Shown here: positions 9,458 to 15,504 of the stretch, one piece after another | Position numbering within the stretch: the first letter of the stretch is position 1 | How the letters are laid out: each line of letters begins with the position of its first letter | Assembly: GCA_036271315.1 (NCBI GenBank) | Contig: DATBAV010000037.1 | Coordinates: 1-16,254, forward strand | DNA length: 16,254 nt | Source: VRUE01 sp036271315 | Lineage (GTDB): Bacteria; Actinomycetota; Thermoleophilia; Solirubrobacterales; 70-9 | Direction of reading: 5' to 3' | Program-made: the position numbers and the translations under genes | The notes under the pieces: generated by a model | The model's input: only the letters and a program-made list of their open reading frames with translations | Told to the model about the DNA's origin: nothing | Databases searched by the model: none

Positions 9458-9479
9458 ACCGGGCCGGCTTTGGCCCGGT
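9458..9479 (-). terminator. Hairpin after the methyltransferase gene
   Basis: ACCGGGCC (9458-9465) and GGCCCGGT (9472-9479) form a perfect 8-bp stem with a 6-nt loop, 14 nt past the methyltransferase stop at 9493. A further CCGGGCC at 9480-9486 could pair with part of the middle arm as an alternative. There is no U tract. The rest of the 120-nt gap up to the TolB-like gene (9386-9457) shows nothing I can call. Confidence 0.5.
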
Positions 9480-9492
9480 CCGGGCCGCGTCC

Positions 9493-10155
9493 TCAGCTCG
9501 TCCCCTTGCGCCCTTCGAAGACGGCGAAGCCAGCCTGGGGCCCGATCGCCGGCGCGTCGAAACCGGCCGCCTCCAGCCAGGCGAGCAGGTCGGCGCGGCT
9601 CGGGGGCATGGGGTGGCCACGGCGACTGCCGGCCCCGAAGAGGGCGCGGGCCCGCCGGCTGGCATCCGAGAAGAACGACGTGCCGATCAGCCGTCCGCCG
9701 GGCTTGAGGCAGCGAGCGATCTCGGCGACGGCTCGGTGCGGGTCGGGGACCATGTGCAGGCCGCTGTAGGAGAGGAAGAGATCGACCTCACCGTCGGCGA
9801 GGGGAAGCGCGGTCATCTCGGCGAGAAGCAGGTCGACCTGCTTCAGCGATCTCCTGCGAGCCCGCCGCTCGGCCCGCCCCAGCATCTTCGGCGAGAGGTC
9901 CATGGCCAGGTAGCGAACGTCCTGCTCGGGGTTCAGCGCTCGCAGGGCGACGCCGCCGCCGCAGGGCACGTCGGCGATCGTCGAGCCGGCCGCAACCCGG
10001 GAGATCGGCGCCATGCTCTCGTAGAGAACAGAGGCGTCGATTCCCCAAACCGCGCGGCCGATGACGCTGACCAGCCACGGGCGCTCGATGTAGAAGTCAT
10101 AGAAGGCGCCAAACGGCCCGGCGCAGGCGTTTGGCACGGGCGCCACCACGGCCAT
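9493..10155 (-). CDS. Class I SAM-dependent methyltransferase
   Basis: This is a 220-residue cytosolic protein of the UbiE/Methyltransf_11 type. Motif I is TIADVPCGGGVAL (59-71), the SAM-ribose acidic residue is Asp86 in YLAMDLSPKML, and the post-motif block is VDLFLSYSGLHMVPD followed by CLKPGGRLIGTSFF. It begins at an ATG two bases after the FHA gene stop (TGACGATG), so the two are co-transcribed and probably coupled. The N-terminal 45 residues, with FYDFYIERPWL, resemble the substrate-side lid seen in small-molecule or quinone/lipid methyltransferases, but the substrate cannot be inferred. A GC-rich hairpin follows the stop. Confidence 0.87.
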   Translation of the reverse strand: MAVVAPVPNACAGPFGAFYDFYIERPWLVSVIGRAVWGIDASVLYESMAPISRVAAGSTIADVPCGGGVALRALNPEQDVRYLAMDLSPKMLGRAERRARRRSLKQVDLLLAEMTALPLADGEVDLFLSYSGLHMVPDPHRAVAEIARCLKPGGRLIGTSFFSDASRRARALFGAGSRRGHPMPPSRADLLAWLEAAGFDAPAIGPQAGFAVFEGRKGTS

Positions 10156-10157
10156 CG

Positions 10158-10739
10158 TCAGCGGTCGAGGCCAAGCTCGATTACCCGGGCGGCGATCAGG
10201 CGGGGGCGCTCGCGGCCGGACTCGCCCGGCACCTCGAGCTTGGCGGCAAGGGCGTCGAGGCGGCGCTGGGCGGTGCGCTCGCTGACGTGCAGGACCTCGG
10301 CGATCTCGGCGCGGGTGGCGGGGCGGCCTGCGAAGGCGCCCTCGCTGCGGTAAGGCGCGACCAGGGCGGCGGCAGTCGCCCGCTCCTCTTCGTTGAGGGC
10401 GACGCCGGGGCCCCTGGCGGCGATCGTGCTTCCCGCCCGGCCGGGAACCGGGTCGGAGACTTCGAGCCGGTGGCCGCCGACGATCAGGGTGTCGCCATCG
10501 CGCAGGCGGCGTGGCCGGTCGAGCGGCTCGCCGTTGAGCGCCGTGCCGTTGCGGCTGTCGAGGTCGGTCGCCATCAGCACCCCGCCGCGGCTCTCGATCT
10601 CGAGGTGGTTCCAGGAGACCGCCTCGTCGTCGATCTGGATCTCGGCCTCGGGATTGCGGCCGACGACGGTGCGCTCGCCCGTCAGCGCAACCGAACGGGG
10701 CTCGCCACCCTCGCCCGTGAGCCAGATTCGCGCGTCCAT
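10158..10739 (-). CDS. FHA-domain protein with C-terminal helix-turn-helix
   Basis: I start this 193-residue protein at the ATG at 10739. The frame stays open far upstream, but there it runs antisense to rpiA. Residues about 1-95 form an FHA phosphothreonine-binding domain with every key motif: Gly27-Arg28 in VVGRNPEAEI, Ser42 and His45 in SWNH, DLDSRNGT (59-66) and Asn69-Gly70. After a linker, residues about 117-193 look like a winged-helix or HTH region (RAEIAEVLHVSERTAQRRLDAL, split here over 143-164). Such proteins are candidate readers of Ser/Thr kinase output that act on DNA; a propeller kinase lies about 2 kb away. TATGCT ends 9 nt before the ATG and no Shine-Dalgarno is seen. It forms a unit with the methyltransferase. 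Confidence 0.85.
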   Translation of the reverse strand: MDARIWLTGEGGEPRSVALTGERTVVGRNPEAEIQIDDEAVSWNHLEIESRGGVLMATDLDSRNGTALNGEPLDRPRRLRDGDTLIVGGHRLEVSDPVPGRAGSTIAARGPGVALNEEERATAAALVAPYRSEGAFAGRPATRAEIAEVLHVSERTAQRRLDALAAKLEVPGESGRERPRLIAARVIELGLDR

Positions 10740-10748
10740 CTCGTCGCG

Positions 10749-10758
10749 AGCATAGAGT
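10749..10758. promoter_or_regulatory. Overlapping divergent -10 elements for the FHA gene and rpiA
   Basis: Within ten bases, TATGCT (minus, 10754-10749) ends 9 nt before the FHA ATG and TAGAGT (plus, 10753-10758) ends 8 nt before the rpiA GTG. The two hexamers share the TA step at 10753-10754. Only 27 bp separate the two start codons, so both transcripts would be leaderless or have leaders of a few bases. No -35 is recognisable on either side, and each would fall in the opposite gene. Confidence 0.5.
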
Positions 10759-10766
10759 CCCGCCCG

Positions 10767-11411
10767 GTGACCGACGCCGACGCCGAGAAGCGCATTGCCG
10801 CAGAGGCGGCGGCGGAGTTGGTCGAGGACGGGATGACCGTGGGGCTGGGCACCGGTTCGACCGTCGCCCACCTGCTGCCGGCGATCGCCGCCCGCGGCGT
10901 CAGCGGCATCCGCTGCGTCGCCACCTCGGTCGCCACCGAGGAACAGGCGCGCGAGCTGGGCATCCCGGTCGAGGAGTTCAGCCAGCTGCGGCGCCTCGAC
11001 ATCGCGATCGACGGCACCGACCAGGTGACCCCCGACGGCTGGCTGATCAAGGGCGGCGGTGGCGCCCACCTGCGTGAGAAGATCGTCGCCGCCGCGGCCG
11101 AGCGCTTCATCGTCATCGCCGACTCGAGCAAGCCGGTCGAGGCGCTGAGTGCCCCGGTACCGCTCGAGCTCTTCTCCTTCGGCGTCGCCTCGACCCTCGA
11201 GCGACTCGGCTCGGAGGTCGCTCTGCGCGACGTTCCGCGCAGCCCAGACGACGGCCTTATCGCCGACTACGCCGGTGAGATCGGCGACCCGGCGCAGCTT
11301 GCCGCCCGCCTCGAGGCAGACCCCGGCGTCGCCGCCCACGGCCTCTTTCCGCCAGATATGGTGAGCGCGGTGCTGGTGGGGAGCCGAGGCACCGTCGAAC
11401 GCTTGACCTGA
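10767..11411 (+). CDS. rpiA: Ribose-5-phosphate isomerase A
   Basis: This enzyme interconverts ribose-5-phosphate and ribulose-5-phosphate, linking the oxidative and non-oxidative branches. The GTG at 10767 gives 214 residues, close to the 219 of E. coli RpiA. The open frame upstream of it runs antisense to the FHA gene and is ignored. Landmarks are GLGTGSTVAHL (26-36), IDGTDQV with Asp82 and Asp85, KGGGGAHLREKI with Lys95 and Glu104, and IADSSKPVE with Lys122. These correspond to E. coli Asp81, Asp84, Lys94, Glu103 and Lys121, so the active site is intact. A -10-like TAGAGT lies 8 nt upstream of the start and no Shine-Dalgarno is seen. A flavin oxidase gene follows after 21 nt. Confidence 0.94.
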   Translation: MTDADAEKRIAAEAAAELVEDGMTVGLGTGSTVAHLLPAIAARGVSGIRCVATSVATEEQARELGIPVEEFSQLRRLDIAIDGTDQVTPDGWLIKGGGGAHLREKIVAAAAERFIVIADSSKPVEALSAPVPLELFSFGVASTLERLGSEVALRDVPRSPDDGLIADYAGEIGDPAQLAARLEADPGVAAHGLFPPDMVSAVLVGSRGTVERLT

Positions 11412-11420
11412 GCTGACCAC

Positions 11421-11426
11421 GGAGGG
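11421..11426 (+). promoter_or_regulatory. Shine-Dalgarno of the FAD-linked oxidase
   Basis: GGAGGG lies 6 nt before the ATG at 11433, in the 21-nt gap after rpiA. This strong ribosome site decides the start and supports co-transcription with rpiA. Confidence 0.85.
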
Positions 11427-11432
11427 AACCAG

Positions 11433-12800
11433 ATGAGTGACTTGTCCGGGCTGGCAATCGCCGGCCGCATCGCCACCCCGAGCGACCCCGACTGGGACGA
11501 GGCCCGCCAGGCCTGGAACCTGGCCGCCGATCAACGGCCGGAAGCGGTTGCCTTCGTCGAGAGCCCCGATGACGTCGCCAAGGCGGTTCGCTTCGCGGCC
11601 GAGAACGACCTGAAGGTGGCCGGCCAGGGAACTGGGCACGGGGCCTTCGGGCTGGCCGGCTCGCTCGAGGGAACGATCCTGGTCAAGACCGAGCGGATGC
11701 GTGGCATCGAGGTCGACCCCGAGGCGCAGACCGCGCGGGTCGAGGCCGGCGTCCTCGTCGCCGAGCTCAGCGCCGCTGCCCAGAAGCACGGCCTTTGCTC
11801 GATGCCGGGCTCATCGCCCGACGTCGGCGTCACCGGCTTCACGCTCGGCGGCGGCCTCAGCTGGCTCGGTCGCCGCTACGGCTTCGCCTGCAACCGGGTG
11901 CGGGCGATCGAGTTGGTCACCGCCGACGGCGAGCAGCGCACGGTCGATGCCGAAAGCGAGCCTGACCTCTTCTGGGCCCTGCGCGGCGGCGGGGGCGGCT
12001 ACGCGCTCGTCACCGCCCTGCACCTCAACCTGATCCCGATCGCCGAGATCTACGCCGGCGCCCTGGTCTTTCCGGCCGAGCTCGGCGCCGAGGCGGTGCG
12101 CGCCTACCGCGACTGGGCGGCGGACCTCTCCGACGATGTCACCTCGGTGGTCCGCTTCATCACCCCGCCGCCGATTCCAGACGTGCCCGAGCCGATCCGC
12201 GGCAAGCCGCTGCTGACGATCGACGGCGCCTGCGTCGGCGGCCAGGAGGAGGGCGAAGCGATCGTCGCGCCGCTGCGCGAGCTCGGCGAGACGATCATGG
12301 ACACCTGGGGCCAGATCCCCGCCGAGGGCCTCTGCCGGATCCACATGGACCCGGAGAACCCGGTGCCTGGCCTGGGCGAGGGGATGACGATTCGCGAGCT
12401 GCCCGACGAGGCGATCGACGCCTTCGCCGAACTGGCCGGCCCGGGTTCCGGCTCGCCGCTGCTGCTCAGCGAGCTACGGCAGCTCGGTGGCGCGCTCGGG
12501 CGTCCCGACCCCGACGGCGGCGCCCTCACCCACCTCGACACCGACTGGGTGATGTACGGCGTCGGCATGCCGATGACGCCCGAGCTGGGCGAGGCGATCC
12601 CCGCCTACCTGGAGAAGATCGAGCGGGCGATGCAGCCCTGGGCGGGCGAGGGCTCTTACTTCAACTTCACCGAGCGCCCCTGCGACGCCGACGCGATCCT
12701 GCCCGCCGACGTCTGCGCCCGCCTCGCCGAGGTCAAGCGCCAGTGGGACCCCGACGGGATGATCGTCGCCAACCACTCGGTCTCGCTGGAAACGGCTTAG
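11433..12800 (+). CDS. FAD-linked oxidase of the VAO/BBE family
   Basis: This 455-residue protein has the PCMH-type FAD-binding domain at about 35-210 and a C-terminal BBE segment ending in SYFNFTERPCDADAILP and the RQWDPDGMIVANHS block. The FAD-anchoring histidine is predicted as His69 in GQGTGHGAFG. The second covalent anchor of classical BBE enzymes (Cys in a GxCPTVG motif) aligns with Ser128 in GSSPDVG, so singly linked or non-covalent FAD is expected. TGFTLGGGLSWLGRRYG (134-150) is the typical flavin-contact loop. No signal peptide is visible, so it is probably cytosolic. Family members oxidise sugars, alcohols and plant or antibiotic metabolites; substrate cannot be assigned. Sharing a transcript with rpiA hints at a sugar or sugar acid, but only weakly. 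Its stop overlaps that of the convergent nucleotidyltransferase gene. Confidence 0.88.
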   Translation: MSDLSGLAIAGRIATPSDPDWDEARQAWNLAADQRPEAVAFVESPDDVAKAVRFAAENDLKVAGQGTGHGAFGLAGSLEGTILVKTERMRGIEVDPEAQTARVEAGVLVAELSAAAQKHGLCSMPGSSPDVGVTGFTLGGGLSWLGRRYGFACNRVRAIELVTADGEQRTVDAESEPDLFWALRGGGGGYALVTALHLNLIPIAEIYAGALVFPAELGAEAVRAYRDWAADLSDDVTSVVRFITPPPIPDVPEPIRGKPLLTIDGACVGGQEEGEAIVAPLRELGETIMDTWGQIPAEGLCRIHMDPENPVPGLGEGMTIRELPDEAIDAFAELAGPGSGSPLLLSELRQLGGALGRPDPDGGALTHLDTDWVMYGVGMPMTPELGEAIPAYLEKIERAMQPWAGEGSYFNFTERPCDADAILPADVCARLAEVKRQWDPDGMIVANHSVSLETA

Positions 12801-13366
12801 CGTCCCGAGCTGCGGCCTGATCCCACGTCAAGCGGGATCAGGCTCTGCAGCCGTTTCACCGCCGGATCGTCGGGGCCGACCAGCTCGGAGATCGTCGCCG
12901 CGGCGAGGTCGATGTCCTCGGGCGTGGCCGCGGCGATCGCCTCCATGTCGGCCCAATCCTTGGTCCGGTCGAAGAAGGCCTTGAAGATCGCCAGCGAGGC
13001 GCAATCGAGAACCGGCACCTGCCGGTCTTCGAGGGGGACCCACACCACCGCACCGGCAACAGCCTCGTGCAGGGGCACGTTGTTGAGGAAGACGTCGACC
13101 GGGGTGCCGTCCCAATCGAGTCGAGCCTGCCCGTCTCGTTCGACCTTGGCGACGTCCCTCTTGCGGACCTTCACTCCCGCCGGCAGGCAGGCGAGGGTGG
13201 CCTCGGCCTTGCCGGCATCGACGAAGATGTTGACGTCGAGGTCACGGGTCCCTCGCGGCTCCTCAACGCAATAGGCAAGTGCGATCGCGCCCCCAAAGGC
13301 ATGCGGGACGCTTGCCTTGGCTAGGGAGTCGTGGATCGCGAAGAGCTTCTCGACGAGCTCGCTCAC
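12797..13366 (-). CDS. AbiEii-like nucleotidyltransferase, putative toxin
   Basis: This 189-residue protein has the minimal nucleotidyltransferase core: Gly25-Gly26 in HAFGGAIALAY, the metal-binding pair Asp42 and Asp44 in RGTRDLDVNIFVD, and a third acidic residue, Asp91, in GTPVDVFLN. This pattern is typical of the AbiEii/AbiGii-type toxin superfamily and related small proteins common in Actinobacteria. It starts with GTG at 13366 and overlaps the stop of the preceding HTH gene as GTGA, the order antitoxin then toxin. It is shorter than classical AbiEii (about 300 residues) and has little beyond the core and a helical C-terminal part. The 3' end is convergent with, and overlaps by a few bases, the FAD oxidase gene. 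The toxin role is inferred from family and pairing. Confidence 0.75.
   Translation of the reverse strand: MSELVEKLFAIHDSLAKASVPHAFGGAIALAYCVEEPRGTRDLDVNIFVDAGKAEATLACLPAGVKVRKRDVAKVERDGQARLDWDGTPVDVFLNNVPLHEAVAGAVVWVPLEDRQVPVLDCASLAIFKAFFDRTKDWADMEAIAAATPEDIDLAAATISELVGPDDPAVKRLQSLIPLDVGSGRSSGR
12815..12843 (+). terminator. Hairpin ending the rpiA-oxidase unit, inside the NTase gene
   Basis: GCCTGATCCC (12815-12824) and GGGATCAGGC (12834-12843) form a perfect 10-bp stem with a 9-nt loop, 14 nt past the oxidase stop. It lies within the last codons of the convergent nucleotidyltransferase, so it could stop transcription from either side. No T run follows on the plus strand. Confidence 0.55.
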
Positions 13367-13698
13367 GAGCTCGCTCCGCGAGGCGAGAGGCGATCGGGAA
13401 GAGACGGGTAGTCGAGCTCGGCCCGGGGTCGAAAGGGAAGCGCCTCAGCAAGCTCCAGGACCTGGACGAGGATCCTGCTCGCCCGCCTGGGGTCCACCGG
13501 CGGCCGGCGCGGCGCCAGGCGCAATTCCATGCCTCCCGCCGCCGCGAGTCGAGCGAGAGCGTCCGCCCCCGGCTCCCGGCTCCCCTTCAGGTACGCGTTG
13601 ACGACAGAGCGCGGCAAGCCGGCGCGGCGAGCCAGCTCGGCTTGGCTCAGGCCGCTCTCCCTGAGGATCTGCCGAAGCGTGGCGGCACTCGGGTTCAT
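13363..13698 (-). CDS. Xre-type HTH regulator, putative antitoxin
   Basis: This 111-residue protein has an N-terminal Cro/C1 helix-turn-helix: LRQILRESGLSQAELARRAG, then PRSVVNAYLKGSREPGAD, within about residues 8-48. It is followed by the LARLAAAGGMELRL segment that is typical of HTH proteins paired with small nucleotidyltransferases in actinobacteria. The C-terminal half is Pro/Arg-rich and probably contacts the partner. It is upstream of and overlaps the nucleotidyltransferase by 4 nt. The ATG at 13698 is preceded by TAACAT (6 nt away) and a perfect palindrome that overlaps this -10, the arrangement of an autorepressing antitoxin. No Shine-Dalgarno is seen. Confidence 0.8.
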   Translation of the reverse strand: MNPSAATLRQILRESGLSQAELARRAGLPRSVVNAYLKGSREPGADALARLAAAGGMELRLAPRRPPVDPRRASRILVQVLELAEALPFRPRAELDYPSLPDRLSPRGASS

Positions 13699-13704
13699 AG
13701 GCGT

Positions 13705-13724
13705 ATGTTAGCGGATTCGCTAAC
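13705..13724 (-). promoter_or_regulatory. Promoter and palindromic operator of the toxin-antitoxin-like module
   Basis: GTTAGCG (13707-13713) and CGCTAAC (13718-13724) are perfect 7-bp inverted arms around a 4-bp centre. On the minus strand the -10-like TAACAT (13710-13705) is partly built from the downstream arm and ends 6 nt before the ATG. TTCAAG at 13734-13729 is a poor -35 candidate with an 18-nt spacer. A bound Xre dimer would block the promoter. The sequence is AT-richer than its surroundings. Confidence 0.65.
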
Positions 13725-13737
13725 GACTCTTGAATAG

Positions 13738-14409
13738 CTACTGCGGTGCCGCAGCCGTGTCGGCAACCACGGTCATGTTGGCGTTCTCGACCCGGCCGGC
13801 CGGGATCGAGCTGTCGCCGGCCATCAATTTGCCCAGGGCGTCGACCTTGTCGGGGCCGGTGATCAGCCAGACGATCTGACGAGCTTCGTCGAGGGCAGGG
13901 TAAGTGAGCGTCATCCGATGATGGCCCTGATAGGCGGTCTCGGTGAGGGCGACACGGCGGTCGCTGACCTCGAGCACCGGGTCGCCGGGGACCAACGAGG
14001 CGGTGTGACCGTCAGGGCCAAGCCCGAGGTGGACGCAATCGAGCGGCGCCGGCAGGGTGTTTTCGTAGTCGTGGGCGGCGCCCGCGAGGTCGCGCTGGGT
14101 CACCGGCATTGGCCGCAGCATCGCCTGGTGGTCCATCGAGAGGCCAAGCACCATGTGGGTGAGGTTGCGGTCCTCGCTGCCCGGCGAGGCGATCCGCTCG
14201 TCGACCTGGAACAGCTCGGCCTTGTCCCAGGGCATCTGCTCTTCCTCGCCGAGGATCGCCAGCATCGCCCAGGGGCTGCGACCGCCACTCATCGCCAGCG
14301 AGAAGATGTTGCGCTCGGCAACCGCGGCGGCGCCGATCGCCGCGATCACCTCGGCGGCACGGCGCGCCGCTGCCTTTTCGTCGGCGCAGACCTCGAGATC
14401 GATCGGCAC
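13738..14409 (-). CDS. pgl: 6-phosphogluconolactonase
   Basis: This 223-residue enzyme of the DevB/SOL family hydrolyses 6-phosphogluconolactone to 6-phosphogluconate, the step between the zwf and gnd products. Landmarks are SLAMSGGRSPWAML (about 37-50), FQVDERIAS (about 67-75), DRNLTHMVL, and HLGLGPDGHTASLVPGD (about 127-143), whose GPDGHTASL motif is characteristic. RMTLTYPALDEAR follows at about 165-177. It starts at GTG 8 nt after the gnd stop, with GGCGGA overlapping that stop as a ribosome site. It is therefore the second gene of a gnd-pgl operon. The stop lies 39 nt upstream of the Xre start. Confidence 0.93.
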   Translation of the reverse strand: MPIDLEVCADEKAAARRAAEVIAAIGAAAVAERNIFSLAMSGGRSPWAMLAILGEEEQMPWDKAELFQVDERIASPGSEDRNLTHMVLGLSMDHQAMLRPMPVTQRDLAGAAHDYENTLPAPLDCVHLGLGPDGHTASLVPGDPVLEVSDRRVALTETAYQGHHRMTLTYPALDEARQIVWLITGPDKVDALGKLMAGDSSIPAGRVENANMTVVADTAAAPQ

Positions 14410-14417
14410 GTTTCCGC

Positions 14418-15434
14418 CTAGGAAGACTTCTCGTCGTGGCCACCGAACTGCTTGCGCATCGCCGAGAGAACCTTGTCAGCGAAGTCGTCGAGGCCACGCG
14501 AGGCAAAGCGCTCGTAGAGAGCGGTGGTCAGCACCGGCGCCGGCACGCCCTCGTCGATCGCGGCGATCGAGGTCCAGCGGCCCTCGCCGGAGTCGGAGAC
14601 GCGGCCCTCGAACTCGGAGAGATCGGCCGATTCCTGCATCGAGGCGGCGGTCAGGTCGAGCAGCCAGGAACCGATCACGCTGCCGCGACGCCAGACCTCG
14701 GTCACCTCGGGCAGGTCGAGGTCGTACTGGTAGTACTCGGGCTGCTCCAGCGGCGCCGTCTCCGCGTCGGCCTCGCGCTGGACCTTGCCGGCGTTGGCGT
14801 TCTTGAGGATGTTGAGGCCCTCGGCGTAGGCGGCCATGACGCCGTACTCGATCCCGTTATGGACCATCTTCACGAAGTGCCCGGCGCCGTTGGGACCGCA
14901 ATGCAGGTAGCCATTCTCGGCGGCGTTGGGCTGACCGCTGCGCCCCGGCGTGCGCTCGGCCGACTCGACGCCCGGCGCCAGCGAGGCGAAGACCGAGTCG
15001 AGCCGTTGCACGGCTCCATCCGGCCCGCCGATCATCAGGCAGTAGCCGCGATCGAGGCCGAAGACGCCACCGCTGGTGCCGCAATCGACATAGTCGATTC
15101 CCTGCTCGCCGACCTTGGCCGCGCGACGGATGTCATCGCGGTAGTAGGAGTTGCCGCCATCAATGATCGCGTCGCCGGAGTCGAGCACGGCGGCAACACT
15201 CTCAACCGTCTTCTCGGTGATCTCGCCCGCCGGCACCATCACCCAGACCGAGCGCGGGGCGCTCAGCTTCGCGGCCAGGTCCTCGAGCGAGGAGGCGCCC
15301 TCGGCGCCCTCCCCGGCCAGCTCCGAGACCGCGTCGGGGTTGACGTCGAAGACGACGAGGCGATGACCGTCGCGCATCAGCCGCCGCGCCATGTTGGCGC
15401 CCATGCGGCCCAGTCCAACCATTCCCAGCTCCAT
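14418..15434 (-). CDS. gnd: 6-phosphogluconate dehydrogenase, decarboxylating, short NAD-type
   Basis: It oxidises and decarboxylates 6-phosphogluconate to ribulose-5-phosphate. At 338 residues it belongs to the short (YqeC/GntZ-like) class rather than the roughly 470-residue E. coli form. I start at the ATG at 15434; the frame stays open to 15524, but those 30 residues have no Rossmann-like start and overlap zwf. Landmarks are GMVGLGRMGANMARRL (4-19), VFDVNPDAV (28-36), IDGGNSYYRDD (91-101), CGTSGGVFGLDRG (118-130) and GAGHFVKMVHNGIEYG (183-198) with catalytic Lys189 and substrate-binding Asn193. Asp30 follows strand beta-2 where NADP enzymes carry an Asn-Arg-Thr/Ser set, so NAD+ is the likely cofactor. 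TAGGGT ends 8 nt before the start. Divergent from zwf. Confidence 0.94.
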   Translation of the reverse strand: MELGMVGLGRMGANMARRLMRDGHRLVVFDVNPDAVSELAGEGAEGASSLEDLAAKLSAPRSVWVMVPAGEITEKTVESVAAVLDSGDAIIDGGNSYYRDDIRRAAKVGEQGIDYVDCGTSGGVFGLDRGYCLMIGGPDGAVQRLDSVFASLAPGVESAERTPGRSGQPNAAENGYLHCGPNGAGHFVKMVHNGIEYGVMAAYAEGLNILKNANAGKVQREADAETAPLEQPEYYQYDLDLPEVTEVWRRGSVIGSWLLDLTAASMQESADLSEFEGRVSDSGEGRWTSIAAIDEGVPAPVLTTALYERFASRGLDDFADKVLSAMRKQFGGHDEKSS

Positions 15435-15442
15435 GTTCCGTA

Positions 15443-15448
15443 ACCCTA
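15443..15448 (-). promoter_or_regulatory. Putative -10 element (TAGGGT) of gnd-pgl
   Basis: TAGGGT ends 8 nt before the gnd ATG, consistent with a leaderless or very short-leader transcript. No clear -35 is visible. The same AGGG could be read as a weak ribosome site for a longer transcript. It lies in the 70-bp region shared with zwf. Confidence 0.4.
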
Positions 15449-15489
15449 TGCGAGCCAGGCCCTGGGGGTGTGACCGCGCGATCAACGGG

Positions 15490-15495
15490 TAGCCT
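15490..15495 (+). promoter_or_regulatory. Putative -10 element (TAGCCT) of zwf
   Basis: TAGCCT ends 9 nt before the zwf ATG. No clear -35 is visible, and only a weak GGCGAG could act as ribosome site. With the gnd -10 at 15448-15443 it is nearly symmetric about GGTGTGACC (15467-15475), which would be the shared upstream region of both promoters. Confidence 0.4.
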
Positions 15496-15504
15496 GGCGA
15501 GCGC

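Noticed and set aside
10131..10766. Upstream extension of the rpiA frame
   Set aside because: It is antisense to the FHA and methyltransferase genes, and the 214-residue protein from the GTG at 10767 already has full RpiA length.
10740..11789. Upstream extension of the FHA frame, which would make a 543-residue protein
   Set aside because: The extra 350 residues run antisense to rpiA and the oxidase and have no domain pattern; the FHA fold begins right after the ATG at 10739.
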